Shown: in pieces, positions 13,909-22,073 of the stretch
Position numbering within the stretch: position 1 is the first letter of the stretch
Layout: the number at the start of each line of letters is the position of its first letter
Made by a program: the position numbers and the translations under genes
The notes under the pieces: generated by a model
The model's database searches: none
Told to the model about the DNA's origin: nothing
Seen by the model: only the letters and a program-made list of their open reading frames with translations
Assembly (NCBI GenBank): GCA_017462505.1
Contig: JAFTQY010000025.1
Location: 1-34,437 of the forward strand
Direction: 5' to 3'
Length of the DNA stretch: 34,437 nucleotides
Origin: Clostridia bacterium
GTDB lineage: Bacteria > Bacillota_A > Clostridia > Christensenellales > Borkfalkiaceae

Positions 13909-15615
13909 ATGACAGCACAAGAGATTATGCAGCTGGTGCAGAGCCTGATTTGGTTGCTCGCAGGGGTGGGCATCTTTATCGTGGGGATGAATTTCATGGG
14001 CGAGGCGTTGGAAAAGAGCGCGGGTAGCGGCATGAAGAAATTGCTTGGCAAAATCAGCAACAACCGTTTTTCGGGGGTTGGGATCGGCGCGGGGGTCACG
14101 GCGATTATTCAAAGCTCGTCGGCGACGTCCGTCATGGTTATCGGTTTGGTAAACGCGGGGGTTATGACCCTGATGCAGGCGACCCCGATCATCATGGGCG
14201 CGAATATCGGTACGACGATCACGGGCGTACTCGTATCCTTGAAAAATGATTATTTCAATATGGCGATGTATCTGCTCGCGTTTGTGGGCGTTATGATGAG
14301 CTTTTTCAAGAAAGAAAAGGTTAAAATTTTGGCGAATTTGTTCTGCGGCTTGGGCTTGATCTTCGTAGGGCTCAACGTCATGAGCAGCGAACAGGCGTTC
14401 GGCAACGCGCTCGTGGAAGACATGTTTATCAAGATTTTCAGAAAAGTGGATTTCCCGCTGCTGTTGATTTTGATCGGCGTTATCTTTACGGCGCTGATAC
14501 AAAGCTCGTCTGCCTCGACGGGCGTCGTGATCACGATGGTAGGCGCGGGGGTTCTGCCCTTGGATTTGGCGTTGTTTATTGTGCTCGGCGCAAATATCGG
14601 TACGTGCGTAACGGCGTTGCTTGCCTCCGTCGGCGCAAATACCAACTCTAAGCGCGTAGCCCTCATTCACTTCACCTTTAACGTAATCGGTACGGTGCTG
14701 TTCACCATTCTGATTTGGATATTCAAGGATTACGCGGTGAAACTGTTGGTTTCGATCTTCCCCGGTAACGATCCCATGTCCTTACAGATGCGCGTGTCTA
14801 CTTTCCACGTGATCTTCAACGTAACGACGACCTTGCTGTTGATCCCGTTTGGAAAACAGCTCGTCAAATATTCCTGCGCGGTGATCCCCGACAAGAAATC
14901 GCCCGAGGACAACCGTCGTCTTAAATACGTGGACGAACGCCTTTTGACCACGCCCCCCGTTGCTATTATGCAGGTAAAAAAGGAAGTGGAATATATGGCG
15001 GACCTTGCCAAAGCGAACCTTGAAAAATCCTTTGCGGCGAATTTTGGCGTAGCGAAAGAATACGAAAGCGAAATAGAGGAAAGAGAACGCACGATCAACT
15101 TTACCAACAAAGCGCTCACCCGTTTCTTGATCAAGCTTTCCCCCCTTGTGGACAACCGCAACGAAAAGCGTATCGGCGCGTACTTCCACGTCTTGAACGA
15201 CTTGGAGCGTATCGGCGACCATGCGGAAAACTTCGGCGAAATTGCGTTGGAAATGCAGGGCAAAGAACTTGCTTTCTCGGCGGTTGCCATGGAAGAATTA
15301 AAGACCATGCAAGACAAAGTATTGCGCATGTTTGAGATTGCGGTAGAGGTATTCGACGATAGCGACGCGTCCCGTCTTGCCGAGCTCAACGCCCTTGAAA
15401 ACGAAGTGGACGGTTTGAAACGGGAGCTTACGGCAAACCATTACAGCCGTCTTGCCGAGGGTGATTGCAAGATCGAGCTCAGCCCGTACTTCTCGTCTAC
15501 GGTGGCGGGCTTGGAGCGTGTCGCCGACCACCTTGTCAACGTAGGTTACAGTATTTTGAACCCTACGGGTTCGCAGAGCAGCGAAACGAAAAACGCGGAA
15601 AAAGAGGAAAACTAA
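13909..15615 (+). CDS. Na/Pi-cotransporter II-related protein with PhoU domain
   Basis: A 568-residue membrane protein of the NptA/YjbB type, which moves phosphate with sodium. The two inverted Na/Pi repeats each carry the QSSSA signature (AIIQSSSATSVM and ALIQSSSASTGV), each followed by MGANIGTTIT or LGANIGTCVT. The C-terminal 210 residues form a PhoU-like helical bundle (HVLNDLERIGDHAENFGEIA, later GLERVADHLVNV). This cytoplasmic part is thought to regulate transport. Some family members export rather than import phosphate, so direction is uncertain. AAGGAGAG precedes the ATG. The structured attenuator leader suggests ligand-controlled expression. Confidence 0.93.
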   Translation: MTAQEIMQLVQSLIWLLAGVGIFIVGMNFMGEALEKSAGSGMKKLLGKISNNRFSGVGIGAGVTAIIQSSSATSVMVIGLVNAGVMTLMQATPIIMGANIGTTITGVLVSLKNDYFNMAMYLLAFVGVMMSFFKKEKVKILANLFCGLGLIFVGLNVMSSEQAFGNALVEDMFIKIFRKVDFPLLLILIGVIFTALIQSSSASTGVVITMVGAGVLPLDLALFIVLGANIGTCVTALLASVGANTNSKRVALIHFTFNVIGTVLFTILIWIFKDYAVKLLVSIFPGNDPMSLQMRVSTFHVIFNVTTTLLLIPFGKQLVKYSCAVIPDKKSPEDNRRLKYVDERLLTTPPVAIMQVKKEVEYMADLAKANLEKSFAANFGVAKEYESEIEERERTINFTNKALTRFLIKLSPLVDNRNEKRIGAYFHVLNDLERIGDHAENFGEIALEMQGKELAFSAVAMEELKTMQDKVLRMFEIAVEVFDDSDASRLAELNALENEVDGLKRELTANHYSRLAEGDCKIELSPYFSSTVAGLERVADHLVNVGYSILNPTGSQSSETKNAEKEEN

Positions 15616-15632
15616 AAAACGCAAAGTATAGA

Positions 15633-15668
15633 AAAACGCCCGACGGCGAAAACCGTCGGGCGTTTTCC
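15633..15668 (+). terminator. Intrinsic terminator of the Na/Pi symporter gene
   Basis: Perfect 14-bp stem AAAACGCCCGACGG / CCGTCGGGCGTTTT (15633-15646 with 15653-15666) with a six-base loop. Confidence 0.92.
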
Positions 15669-15716
15669 CGTTCCCTGAAAAAAATGTAAAAAAATTTGTT
15701 TTTTATGTAAATACGT

Positions 15717-15746
15717 TTGCATTTTGTCATAAAAATATGTTACAAT
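15717..15746 (+). promoter_or_regulatory. Promoter of the plsC operon
   Basis: TTGCAT (15717-15722), 18-base spacer, TACAAT (15741-15746). Start near 15753, giving a leader of about 45 bases. Confidence 0.75.
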
Positions 15747-15797
15747 TACAAGGTAAACGTTTTTCCGTAAGGGAAAAGGGAAACGAAAGGAAAGGAT

Positions 15798-16541
15798 ATG
15801 AAGAATTTTTTGCATACGTGCGCCGTGATTTTGGCGAGTATCCCGCTGGGGCTGTATCTTGTTTTTATCGCGGTGTGCTGTCTGTTCGTAAAAAATAAAC
15901 AGTCTGAAAAGGATAATAAATTTTACCGTTTCTTGCTTGATTCGCTGACGGCGTTTTTGCTGTGGTATCTGGGCGTAAAAATCCACGTCGAGGGGCGGGA
16001 GATCGTGCCCAAAAACGAGCGGTTCGTTTTGGTGGGCAACCATATTTCCAACTTTGATTCGATCGTCGCATGGCGGGTTTTGCGCAAGGAACGGCTTGCG
16101 TTCGTGTCTAAAGCGTCCAACTTCCAAATTCCCTTTTTTGGGCGGCTTGTGCGCAAGTGTTGCTTTTTGGAAATCGACAGAGAAAACCCCCGCAACGCGG
16201 TAAAGACGGTGGAAAAGGCGGCGGAGCTTATCCAAAGGGACGAGGTGTCGATCGGGGTATATCCCGAGGGCACGCGCGCCAAGGACGGCGTGATGCTCCC
16301 TTTCCACAACGCGATGTTTAAAATTGCACAGCGGGCGGACGCGCCGTTGGTGGTGTGCTCGATCAAGGGCACGAACCGTATTCACGAGCACGCGCCTTGG
16401 CGGCTTACGCACGTATATTTGCGGTTTATCGAGGTGATCGACAAAGAGCAGGTAAAGGGGATGCGCACGTCGGAAATCGGCGAGCGCGTTAAGGAAGAAA
16501 TTCAGCAAAGTATAGAAATTACGGAGGAAAAAGCGGCATGA
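15798..16541 (+). CDS. plsC: 1-acyl-sn-glycerol-3-phosphate acyltransferase
   Basis: A 247-residue membrane-bound lysophosphatidic acid acyltransferase that makes phosphatidic acid. A hydrophobic N-terminal segment (about residues 7-30) anchors it. The acyltransferase motifs are present: NHISNFD (His-x4-Asp), the FFGRLVRKCCFLEIDR block and YPEGTR. Length is normal. AAAGGAAAGGAT upstream provides the ribosome-binding site. Its stop overlaps the next ATG (ATGA at 16538-16541), coupling it to the lipid-kinase-like gene, so the pair likely acts in phospholipid metabolism. Confidence 0.94.
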   Translation: MKNFLHTCAVILASIPLGLYLVFIAVCCLFVKNKQSEKDNKFYRFLLDSLTAFLLWYLGVKIHVEGREIVPKNERFVLVGNHISNFDSIVAWRVLRKERLAFVSKASNFQIPFFGRLVRKCCFLEIDRENPRNAVKTVEKAAELIQRDEVSIGVYPEGTRAKDGVMLPFHNAMFKIAQRADAPLVVCSIKGTNRIHEHAPWRLTHVYLRFIEVIDKEQVKGMRTSEIGERVKEEIQQSIEITEEKAA

Positions 16542-17383
16542 AATATTGCGTATTGTACAATCCCTATTCCGACAATCAGCACGGGGAGGAAAGGGCGAAA
16601 AAGCTGGAAGAGGTTTTAAGCGGTAACGAATTCGTTTATCAGGACGTGACGAAGGTGGACGATTACAGAGCGTTTTTTGCGGGCATGGACGAGGGCGCGG
16701 AGTTAATTCTTTGCGGCGGCGACGGCACGTTGAACCGCTTTGCGAACAATATCGAGGGCATTGAAAACCTGCCCAAGATCTCCTTTTTTGCCTGCGGTAG
16801 CGGCAACGACTTTTTGCGGGACGTGGGCGACAACGGCGGAAAGCCCGTGCCCATGAACGAATATTTGAAAAACCTGCCCACCGTGACGGTGAAGGGCAAT
16901 ACGTACCGTTTTATCAACGGCGTTGGCTACGGTATCGACGGGTACTGCTGCGAAGTGGGGGATAAGCTCCGCGAAGAATACCCCGGCAAGAAGATCAATT
17001 ATACGGGGATCGCGATCAAGGGGTTGCTGTTTCATTACAAGCCCACGGGTGCGACGATCACGATTGACGGCAAGGAGCATCGTTTTGAAAAGGTATGGCT
17101 TGCGCCCGCTATGTTTGGCAGATGCTACGGCGGCGGCATGTATCCTACGCCCGGTCAAACGCGTGAGGACGATCATTTGTCCGTGCTTGTATTCCACGGC
17201 TCGGGCAAGCTGAAAACGTTGATGATTTTCCCGTCCATTTTCAAGGGCGAACACGTGAAAACGGAAAAGTACGTCACCGTGCTTTCGGGCAAAGAGATCA
17301 CCGTAAAATACGACGAACCCAGACCCGTGCAGGTGGACGGCGAAACGATTTTGGACGTGTCCGAATACACGGCAAGAAGATAA
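16538..17383 (+). CDS. Diacylglycerol kinase family lipid kinase
   Basis: A 281-residue protein of the DAGK catalytic/YegS/DgkB superfamily, which phosphorylates lipid hydroxyls using ATP. Visible are the N-terminal LYNPYSDN segment (an NP-x-S-type opening), the nucleotide motif CGGDGTLNRF, FFACGSGNDFLRD and, toward the C-terminus, a beta-sandwich ending PRPVQVDGETI. Coupling to plsC by a 4-bp overlap supports a role in recycling diacylglycerol to phosphatidic acid, though substrate specificity in this family is broad. Confidence 0.9.
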   Translation: MKYCVLYNPYSDNQHGEERAKKLEEVLSGNEFVYQDVTKVDDYRAFFAGMDEGAELILCGGDGTLNRFANNIEGIENLPKISFFACGSGNDFLRDVGDNGGKPVPMNEYLKNLPTVTVKGNTYRFINGVGYGIDGYCCEVGDKLREEYPGKKINYTGIAIKGLLFHYKPTGATITIDGKEHRFEKVWLAPAMFGRCYGGGMYPTPGQTREDDHLSVLVFHGSGKLKTLMIFPSIFKGEHVKTEKYVTVLSGKEITVKYDEPRPVQVDGETILDVSEYTARR

Positions 17384-17432
17384 GAAAAATACGGTTTGTT
17401 GGGGGACGTACCCCCGATGAAAGGAAAAACAG

Positions 17433-18143
17433 ATGAAAACAAAAGTGATTTTATTCGATCTGGACGGCACGCTGTTGCCCATGGATCAAGACCGATTTGT
17501 CAAGGCGTATTTCGGGGGTATCGCAAAGCGGCTTGCGCCCTATGGGTATGAACCGAACGCTTTGATCAACGGTATTTGGAAAGGCACGGGCGCGATGATT
17601 AAAAACGACGGGGCGAAGAGTAACGAAGAGGTATTTTGGGATGTTTTCGCTTCCATGTTTGGCGACAAGGCGCGCGCGGACGAGCCGAAATTTGAACAGT
17701 TCTATATCGAGGATTTCGACAAAGTGCAATTATCCTGCGGGTTTGACCCCAAAGCTGCGCCGACGATTGCGGCGTTGAAAGCCAAAGGGTATCGCTTAGC
17801 GCTTGCCACCAACCCGATCTTCCCGTCGATCGCCACCGAAAAGCGCATGAAATGGGCGGGCTTGGATAAGAGCGATTTCGAGCTGTTTACCACATACGAA
17901 AATTCGCGCTATTGCAAGCCGAATTTGGAATATTACAAAGAGATTTTATCGCGGCTTGGCGTGTCCGCAGAAGAATGCCTGATGGTCGGCAACGACGTTT
18001 CAGAGGACATGGTGGTGGAAAAGCTGGGAATGAAAGTATTCTTGATGCCCGCATGCCTGCTGAACAGAGAAAACAAAGATTTGTCGGTATATCCGCAGGG
18101 GGATTTCGACGACCTGCTCGCCTTTGTGGACGGCTTGGAATAA
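17433..18143 (+). CDS. HAD-superfamily hydrolase
   Basis: A 236-residue haloacid-dehalogenase-like phosphatase. Motif I is LFDLDGTLLP with both catalytic aspartates, motif II is LATNP, motif III is the Lys in RYCKPN and motif IV is VGNDVSEDM. A helical cap lies between motifs I and II (about residues 15-90). The substrate is not predictable; it shares the plsC transcript, 49 bases behind the lipid kinase gene with its own AAAGGA site, so a phosphorylated lipid-pathway intermediate is possible but unproven. A terminator follows. Confidence 0.88.
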   Translation: MKTKVILFDLDGTLLPMDQDRFVKAYFGGIAKRLAPYGYEPNALINGIWKGTGAMIKNDGAKSNEEVFWDVFASMFGDKARADEPKFEQFYIEDFDKVQLSCGFDPKAAPTIAALKAKGYRLALATNPIFPSIATEKRMKWAGLDKSDFELFTTYENSRYCKPNLEYYKEILSRLGVSAEECLMVGNDVSEDMVVEKLGMKVFLMPACLLNRENKDLSVYPQGDFDDLLAFVDGLE

Positions 18144-18160
18144 AGGAAATATACATAATA

Positions 18161-18188
18161 AAAAAGTGCACTGTCGAGTGCACTTTTT
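18161..18188. terminator. Bidirectional intrinsic terminator
   Basis: Perfect 12-bp stem AAAAAGTGCACT / AGTGCACTTTTT (18161-18172 with 18177-18188) with a GTCG loop. It serves the HAD gene and the converging XRE gene, whose stop codon it includes. Confidence 0.9.
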
Positions 18189-18438
18189 ATCGTTTTGGAA
18201 TATCGTAAACAGATAAATACGGCTTGGAACCGTCCTCCTCTTCTAAGCCCAAAAGATAATCGGTTGTGACCAAAAAGAATTTGGAAAGTTTTTTAAGAGT
18301 TTCTAAATCTGGCTGGCTTCTGCCACATTCCCAATCGCAAATACTGCTGTTGTTGGTTTGTAAAATGTCGGCAAGGGCTTTTTGGGTTAAGTCAGCATTT
18401 TTTCGCAGGTATTTTAACCTTTCTCTAAAAATTTCCAT
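18187..18438 (-). CDS. XRE-family repressor
   Basis: An 83-residue single-domain Cro/C1-type regulator: FRERLKYLRKNADLTQKALA, then NNSSICDWECGRSQPDLETL, then the usual FFLVTTDYLLGLEEED tail. The start at 18438 gives a normal domain; a longer frame would run through the promoter and first operator. The -10 box lies six bases from the ATG, so the message is probably leaderless. Three palindromes TTAGGG-N5-CCCTAA or close variants lie between it and the divergent lipoprotein gene. They are the natural binding sites, and the repressor is expected to control both directions. The DNA is clearly more AT-rich than its flanks. Confidence 0.88.
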   Translation of the reverse strand: MEIFRERLKYLRKNADLTQKALADILQTNNSSICDWECGRSQPDLETLKKLSKFFLVTTDYLLGLEEEDGSKPYLSVYDIPKR

Positions 18439-18444
18439 AATTAT

Positions 18445-18473
18445 ATTATAGGGAAATTCCCTAAAATTACTTG
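18445..18473 (-). promoter_or_regulatory. Promoter of the XRE repressor gene (weak -35)
   Basis: Minus-strand TATAAT (18445-18450) six bases from the start codon. The -35 region (about 18468-18473) is poor. The first operator palindrome lies between the two boxes. Confidence 0.6.
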
Positions 18474-18521
18474 ACATTAGGGAAAATCCCTAATATAATA
18501 ACAATTAGGGAAAACCCCTAA
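18449..18521. promoter_or_regulatory. Three palindromic operators in the XRE/lipoprotein divergent region
   Basis: Palindromes at 18449-18463 (TAGGGAAATTCCCTA), 18477-18493 (TTAGGGAAAATCCCTAA) and 18505-18521 (TTAGGGAAAACCCCTAA) share the half-site TTAGGG/CCCTAA. Their centres are 29 and 28 bases apart. The first lies next to the repressor's -10 box, the second fills the spacer of the lipoprotein promoter and the third lies just after that transcript's start. Confidence 0.85.
18471..18499 (+). promoter_or_regulatory. Promoter of the zinc-ribbon lipoprotein gene
   Basis: Consensus TTGACA (18471-18476), 17-base spacer that is itself an operator, consensus TATAAT (18494-18499). A strong promoter placed under repressor control. 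Confidence 0.88.
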
Positions 18522-18576
18522 AAATGTAATGGTCTTATTAGGAATAAAAATTATAGATGCTAAGGAGGAATTTATT

Positions 18577-19050
18577 ATGAAAAAATGCAGAAAAATTATT
18601 GCAATGATGAGTAGTTTTATTTTCCTTTTTTGGATTTTATTATTCTCTGTTGCCTGCTCTAAAAACAATTACGATATAAGTAAATGCTTGTATTGCGAGC
18701 AAATAATAGATAAGAAATCAAAATATTGTCCGAACTGTGGGGTAAAAATACAATTAGACGACAATGGCAATATTATATCAGAAGGGAGTACCGTTGAGAA
18801 GTTTAAGACAACGGTAGAGATAAAAAACAAATGGACAATTCTTAAATATGTAGAAATTCGGATGAATATTTCTTCGCAAACGCCAACGCTTCTTGAAAAT
18901 GGTCGGTATCATTGTAGCACTACTGTTTTCATTGCTGCTTATTCAAAATCGAAAGAATATTATTTTTTTACGTACGGGCAGTCGTTTTGTAGCTCGTACA
19001 AAATGGCAAGGGGGATCATGCCCATCGTCCAGCCCGTCATAATGCAGTAG
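18577..19050 (+). CDS. Lipoprotein with zinc-ribbon, probably 3'-truncated
   Basis: The protein starts with a basic, hydrophobic signal (MKKCRKIIAMMSSF onward) ending in the lipobox FSVAC at about residues 23-27. A zinc-ribbon follows with cysteine pairs CLYC and CPNC. The rest, to about residue 127, is unrecognised and has strand-like segments. TAAGGAGGA gives a strong ribosome-binding site for ATG 18577. From about base 18960 the frame reads antisense through the conserved end of the opposite gene, so the last 30 residues are unlikely to be native; the gene seems cut by the junction of the AT-rich island. Function unknown; it is probably a cell-surface protein controlled by the adjacent repressor. 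Confidence 0.68.
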   Translation: MKKCRKIIAMMSSFIFLFWILLFSVACSKNNYDISKCLYCEQIIDKKSKYCPNCGVKIQLDDNGNIISEGSTVEKFKTTVEIKNKWTILKYVEIRMNISSQTPTLLENGRYHCSTTVFIAAYSKSKEYYFFTYGQSFCSSYKMARGIMPIVQPVIMQ

Positions 19051-20909
19051 CTCCCCCAAAGGATATCCGCGTCCAGCCCGTAATATTCTTCTTGGGTCAT
19101 ACTGTAAGAGCGCATCCAACCGCCCATAAACCGTTTATCGTCGTCCACGATCTGGATTTTTACGACGTAATCGAGTAGCGCATGGAAGATCCGTTCGCCC
19201 TTTTCCACGTTGACCTTGCCGCTTGGATCGACCTTTTTCAAAAGGGACAGAGCGGCAAGAATATTGTTCACGCAGTAAAGCTGATCGGAAATTTTATCGG
19301 CGTCCCAAGGGGTGGTGATACCGCATTCGCTGTTGTGCGCCGAGTTGCGCTCGTAGGAAAGATTGTCCTCCGAATAGATCCCGCCGCAGGGCATGCTGAT
19401 CGATCCGAAATAGTCGATCTGCTCGTTGATAAGCTCGGAATAATCCCCCTCGCCCGCGATTTGGACGGGGAGCAGGGTCAACAAAAGCCGCGCCATTCTC
19501 GAACTGGTCGTATGCCCGTAGTAAATATAATTTGGATAATATTTTTGGAGCATATCGCAGACTTTTTTCATCTTTTTGACGTATTTTTTATCGTCCAAAA
19601 GGGTGGACGCCATCGCCATAAACGAGCTTAACTCGCCGTACACGGCAGGGGTTTCGCTACTGCCTGCGCTGTGTTTTTCCGTGCCCTCCGCCCCGTAGGG
19701 GATATGCACGCGCAAGAGCCGATCGTCCGCGATCCACGCCATTATGCCTTCGGCAAGCTTTTTGATCGCGTCCAAAATTTTTGGATCGCCGAGCAGGGTA
19801 TACATGTTGCAAAGGGCGATACCGTCCCGTCCCAAATCGATGCTGTACACCTCGTTAGGGGGAGAAAATTTATTGTAATACCAGTCGAACATGCCCTCGA
19901 CAATGCCGTCCTTTAATTGCGCGTGTTCCAGATAATAATAGAAGATATTTTTCCCCGTCAATTTCCAATCTTCGTTGTGGAAATATTCGCCCGCGGCATA
20001 CAGCAGCCAGCCCGTATAGAACCCCGCGTCCACCCGACGGTTGCGATAGAGTTTTTGTCCGTTGTTGGACATGATCATCTCGCACGAGCCTTGTTTGCCG
20101 TGCTCGCCGTAGACGATGCCGCTGTCAAAATGCCATTGTACGGCGTCTGAAAGCGCTTGCTCGTAAAGGGCTCGTTTTTTGCTTTCGTCCAGCACGTCGT
20201 GCAGGGCAAAACGGGTTTTGAGCGGTGGGAACGTCTTTTCAAAGGCGCTTTCCACTTTGTCGCCGTCTGCACCTAAAATAAAGGAAAAAATGTAACCGAA
20301 CAGCTTTTTAAAACGGCAATTCGGGCGCATATTCGCTTTGTCGAAATCGGTGAGCGAAAACAGCGAACTGATGATCCCGTTCGTTCTAATCAGCATGGGG
20401 TATGCGTGTTCTACGTTCGTATTGACGACCTGCGAAGTCCCCGCATAACGGCCGAGCGTGAGCAAGACCTTGTTGACGACAAGACCGTGGTTATGGTGCA
20501 AGCGCGAAAGGGCGGGCAGATATTTTTTGTTTGCCGCTTGCAAAATGCGCGCGCCGCCAAGGTAGTGCTGCAACCCGTTTTGCGCCAGCAGGCTTTCGTT
20601 TTGCGTATGGCATATCCCGCCCAGCGTTTCATAACCGAAAATCGAGCTGTTGTAGCAGTTGTTACCGTAATAGTTTTCGATATAGCCCCGAAAGCCTTCC
20701 GTTTTGCGTTTTGCCAAAATTTCCAAAAGGTCGATAGAAAGCTCTTCGATATAATCTGCCCCACGCTCGTAATCGGGCAAAAAGATCATGCCGTCGAAAG
20801 CGGGATCGGAAACGGCGTTTTCCACCGACGTTTCCACAACGTTTTCGCTGATTAAAGATAAAAAACGGCGGAACGCCTTCGTTCCGCCGATCAATGCGAT
20901 TTTTTTCAT
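18960..20909 (-). CDS. Six-hairpin-glycosidase-like protein of unknown family
   Basis: A 649-residue cytosolic protein (no signal peptide). The N-terminal 100 residues look like a Rossmann-type alpha/beta domain (KKIALIGGTKAFRRFLSLIS, later GMIFLPDYERG). The remainder is rich in paired helices with aromatic and Gly-Trp segments (YTGWLLYAAGEYFHNEDW, FDWYYNKFSPPNEVYSIDLG, WDADKISDQLYCVNNILAA) typical of alpha/alpha-toroid carbohydrate enzymes such as GH88/GH105-like proteins. I cannot assign a CAZy family. It lies downstream of an AraC regulator on the same strand and has an extended -10 promoter with a poor -35, as expected for activator control. Its 3' end overlaps the lipoprotein frame by 91 bases. 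Confidence 0.75.
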   Translation of the reverse strand: MKKIALIGGTKAFRRFLSLISENVVETSVENAVSDPAFDGMIFLPDYERGADYIEELSIDLLEILAKRKTEGFRGYIENYYGNNCYNSSIFGYETLGGICHTQNESLLAQNGLQHYLGGARILQAANKKYLPALSRLHHNHGLVVNKVLLTLGRYAGTSQVVNTNVEHAYPMLIRTNGIISSLFSLTDFDKANMRPNCRFKKLFGYIFSFILGADGDKVESAFEKTFPPLKTRFALHDVLDESKKRALYEQALSDAVQWHFDSGIVYGEHGKQGSCEMIMSNNGQKLYRNRRVDAGFYTGWLLYAAGEYFHNEDWKLTGKNIFYYYLEHAQLKDGIVEGMFDWYYNKFSPPNEVYSIDLGRDGIALCNMYTLLGDPKILDAIKKLAEGIMAWIADDRLLRVHIPYGAEGTEKHSAGSSETPAVYGELSSFMAMASTLLDDKKYVKKMKKVCDMLQKYYPNYIYYGHTTSSRMARLLLTLLPVQIAGEGDYSELINEQIDYFGSISMPCGGIYSEDNLSYERNSAHNSECGITTPWDADKISDQLYCVNNILAALSLLKKVDPSGKVNVEKGERIFHALLDYVVKIQIVDDDKRFMGGWMRSYSMTQEEYYGLDADILWGSYCIMTGWTMGMIPLAILYELQNDCPYVKK

Positions 20910-20947
20910 GGTTTCCCCCTCGTATTATTTGGAATCGAAGTGATTAC

Positions 20948-20976
20948 AGTATATCACCGCGAGGGGAAGATAAAAA
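20948..20976 (-). promoter_or_regulatory. Activator-type promoter of the glycosidase-like gene
   Basis: Minus-strand extended -10 TGATATACT (hexamer at 20948-20953) with a weak -35 TTTTTA (20971-20976) 17 bases upstream. A weak -35 next to an AraC gene suggests activation by that regulator. GAGGGGGAAA provides the ribosome-binding site. Confidence 0.55.
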
Positions 20977-21018
20977 GACAGTATTCAAGCTAAAATCAGG
21001 TAATTTTCTCTAATGCGT

Positions 21019-21786
21019 TTAGAAACCGAGGATTTGTCCGTCGCCGTTTTTACGGATTTGCGACGGCGTTTTTTTGTATACGCTATATAGCTTTTTACGA
21101 AAATAGGAAGAGGAACTAAACGCGCAAAGATCGCTGATTTCTTCAATGGGGATATCGGTGGAGATCAAATAATTGACCGCGCGTTCCAGCTTGACGTGCA
21201 GCTTGAAATGGGCGGGGGTAATATCCGTCCGCTCGTTAAAGAGGGAGTAAAGACCCGATTCGCTGATATGACAATGCGCCGCCACCTCGCTGATTTTACA
21301 ATCGGGCTTTTTGATGATAAAATTCATGGCGCGTTCTAGCAGGTTTTGTTTTCCGTCGTGAACGGCAGGGGTCAAAATTTTGTAAAGCTCGTGCAAAAAT
21401 AGGTAAAAATATCCAATACTTTCGCAGTTTACGCCGTCGATCGCGCTGACTTTTGCGATCAGCTCTTGCATGCGCGGCGAGCAGGGGATTTTTTGTATCG
21501 TGTACGTTTTGCCGTCGTTTTCCTGATAATTGAGGTACGCGTACGAGCCGAACAGAATTTCGGGCTCGCCGAAAAGCTTTACCGAATATTTTGCGCCGCG
21601 GGGGATATGCAAAACGTCGCCCGCGTTTAAAACCACCGTTTCCCGTTCGGAAGAAATATGCGCAACGCCCTTTTGCAAATACATAATAAAATTGTAACGC
21701 GCAGGCAGGGGAAAGGACGACTCGTGATAGCGCTCGTATCGAACTTCGTGAAAGGAAAAATGGTTGAGATAGGTCAAATCGTGCAT
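21019..21786 (-). CDS. AraC-family transcriptional regulator
   Basis: A 255-residue regulator. Residues 1-110 form a cupin-type sensor (YNFIMYLQKGVAHI, VVLNAGDVLHIPRGAKY). The last 100 residues are the double helix-turn-helix (KISEVAAHCHISESGLYSLF and IEEISDLCAFSSSSYFRKKL), followed by the signature YKKTPSQIRK. AraC proteins of this plan usually respond to a sugar. It is on the same strand and directly upstream of the glycosidase-like gene, its likely target. The start at 21786 follows GGAGAA and a good promoter; the longer upstream frame covers repeats and is not coding. Confidence 0.93.
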   Translation of the reverse strand: MHDLTYLNHFSFHEVRYERYHESSFPLPARYNFIMYLQKGVAHISSERETVVLNAGDVLHIPRGAKYSVKLFGEPEILFGSYAYLNYQENDGKTYTIQKIPCSPRMQELIAKVSAIDGVNCESIGYFYLFLHELYKILTPAVHDGKQNLLERAMNFIIKKPDCKISEVAAHCHISESGLYSLFNERTDITPAHFKLHVKLERAVNYLISTDIPIEEISDLCAFSSSSYFRKKLYSVYKKTPSQIRKNGDGQILGF

Positions 21787-21816
21787 AAATTTCTCCGCGC
21801 GGGTGAATTTGCTTGT

Positions 21817-21845
21817 ATTATAGCACAAGCGGAAATTTTTTTCAA
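21817..21845 (-). promoter_or_regulatory. Promoter of the AraC-family gene
   Basis: Minus-strand TTGAAA (21840-21845), 17-base spacer, TATAAT (21817-21822); leader about 25 bases. Confidence 0.8.
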
Positions 21846-21864
21846 GGGGATAAGGTAAATTTTT

Positions 21865-22038
21865 GCAGAGAAGAGGATTCGCGCCTTTGGCGGCGCAGTT
21901 ACCACATGGTGCAGAGAAGAGGATTTTGGCAAAGCCAAAGCGTCGTCGCTCGCGGATATTGCGGAAGAAACGAGCGGAGTATTTCTCGCTCCTCGCGCGA
22001 ACCTCCGATACCTCGTCGGTTCTCAATCTCTTCTGCGC
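21865..22038. repeat. Repeated fragments of the tRNA-Ser 3' end with an inserted foldback
   Basis: The 17-base tRNA terminus GCAGAGAAGAGGATTCG (plus-strand view, 22077-22093) recurs identically at 21865-21881. Its first 15 bases recur at 21911-21925, preceded by TGG as in the CCA end. The next tRNA segment, CGAACCTCCG, appears at 21998-22007, so the second copy looks split by about 72 bases of palindromic DNA. A degenerate inverted copy (AATCTCTTCTGC) is at 22025-22036. No open frame is present. Such duplications are typical of integration events or recombination at tRNA 3' ends. Confidence 0.75.
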
Positions 22039-22073
22039 AAAAGAAACACACCCGCGAGGGGTGTGTTTCTTTT
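22039..22073 (-). terminator. Terminator of the tRNA-Ser gene
   Basis: A perfect 15-bp stem (AAAAGAAACACACCC at 22039-22053 with its complement at 22059-22073) adjoins the CCA end of the tRNA and is followed on the minus strand by TTTT. Confidence 0.85.
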
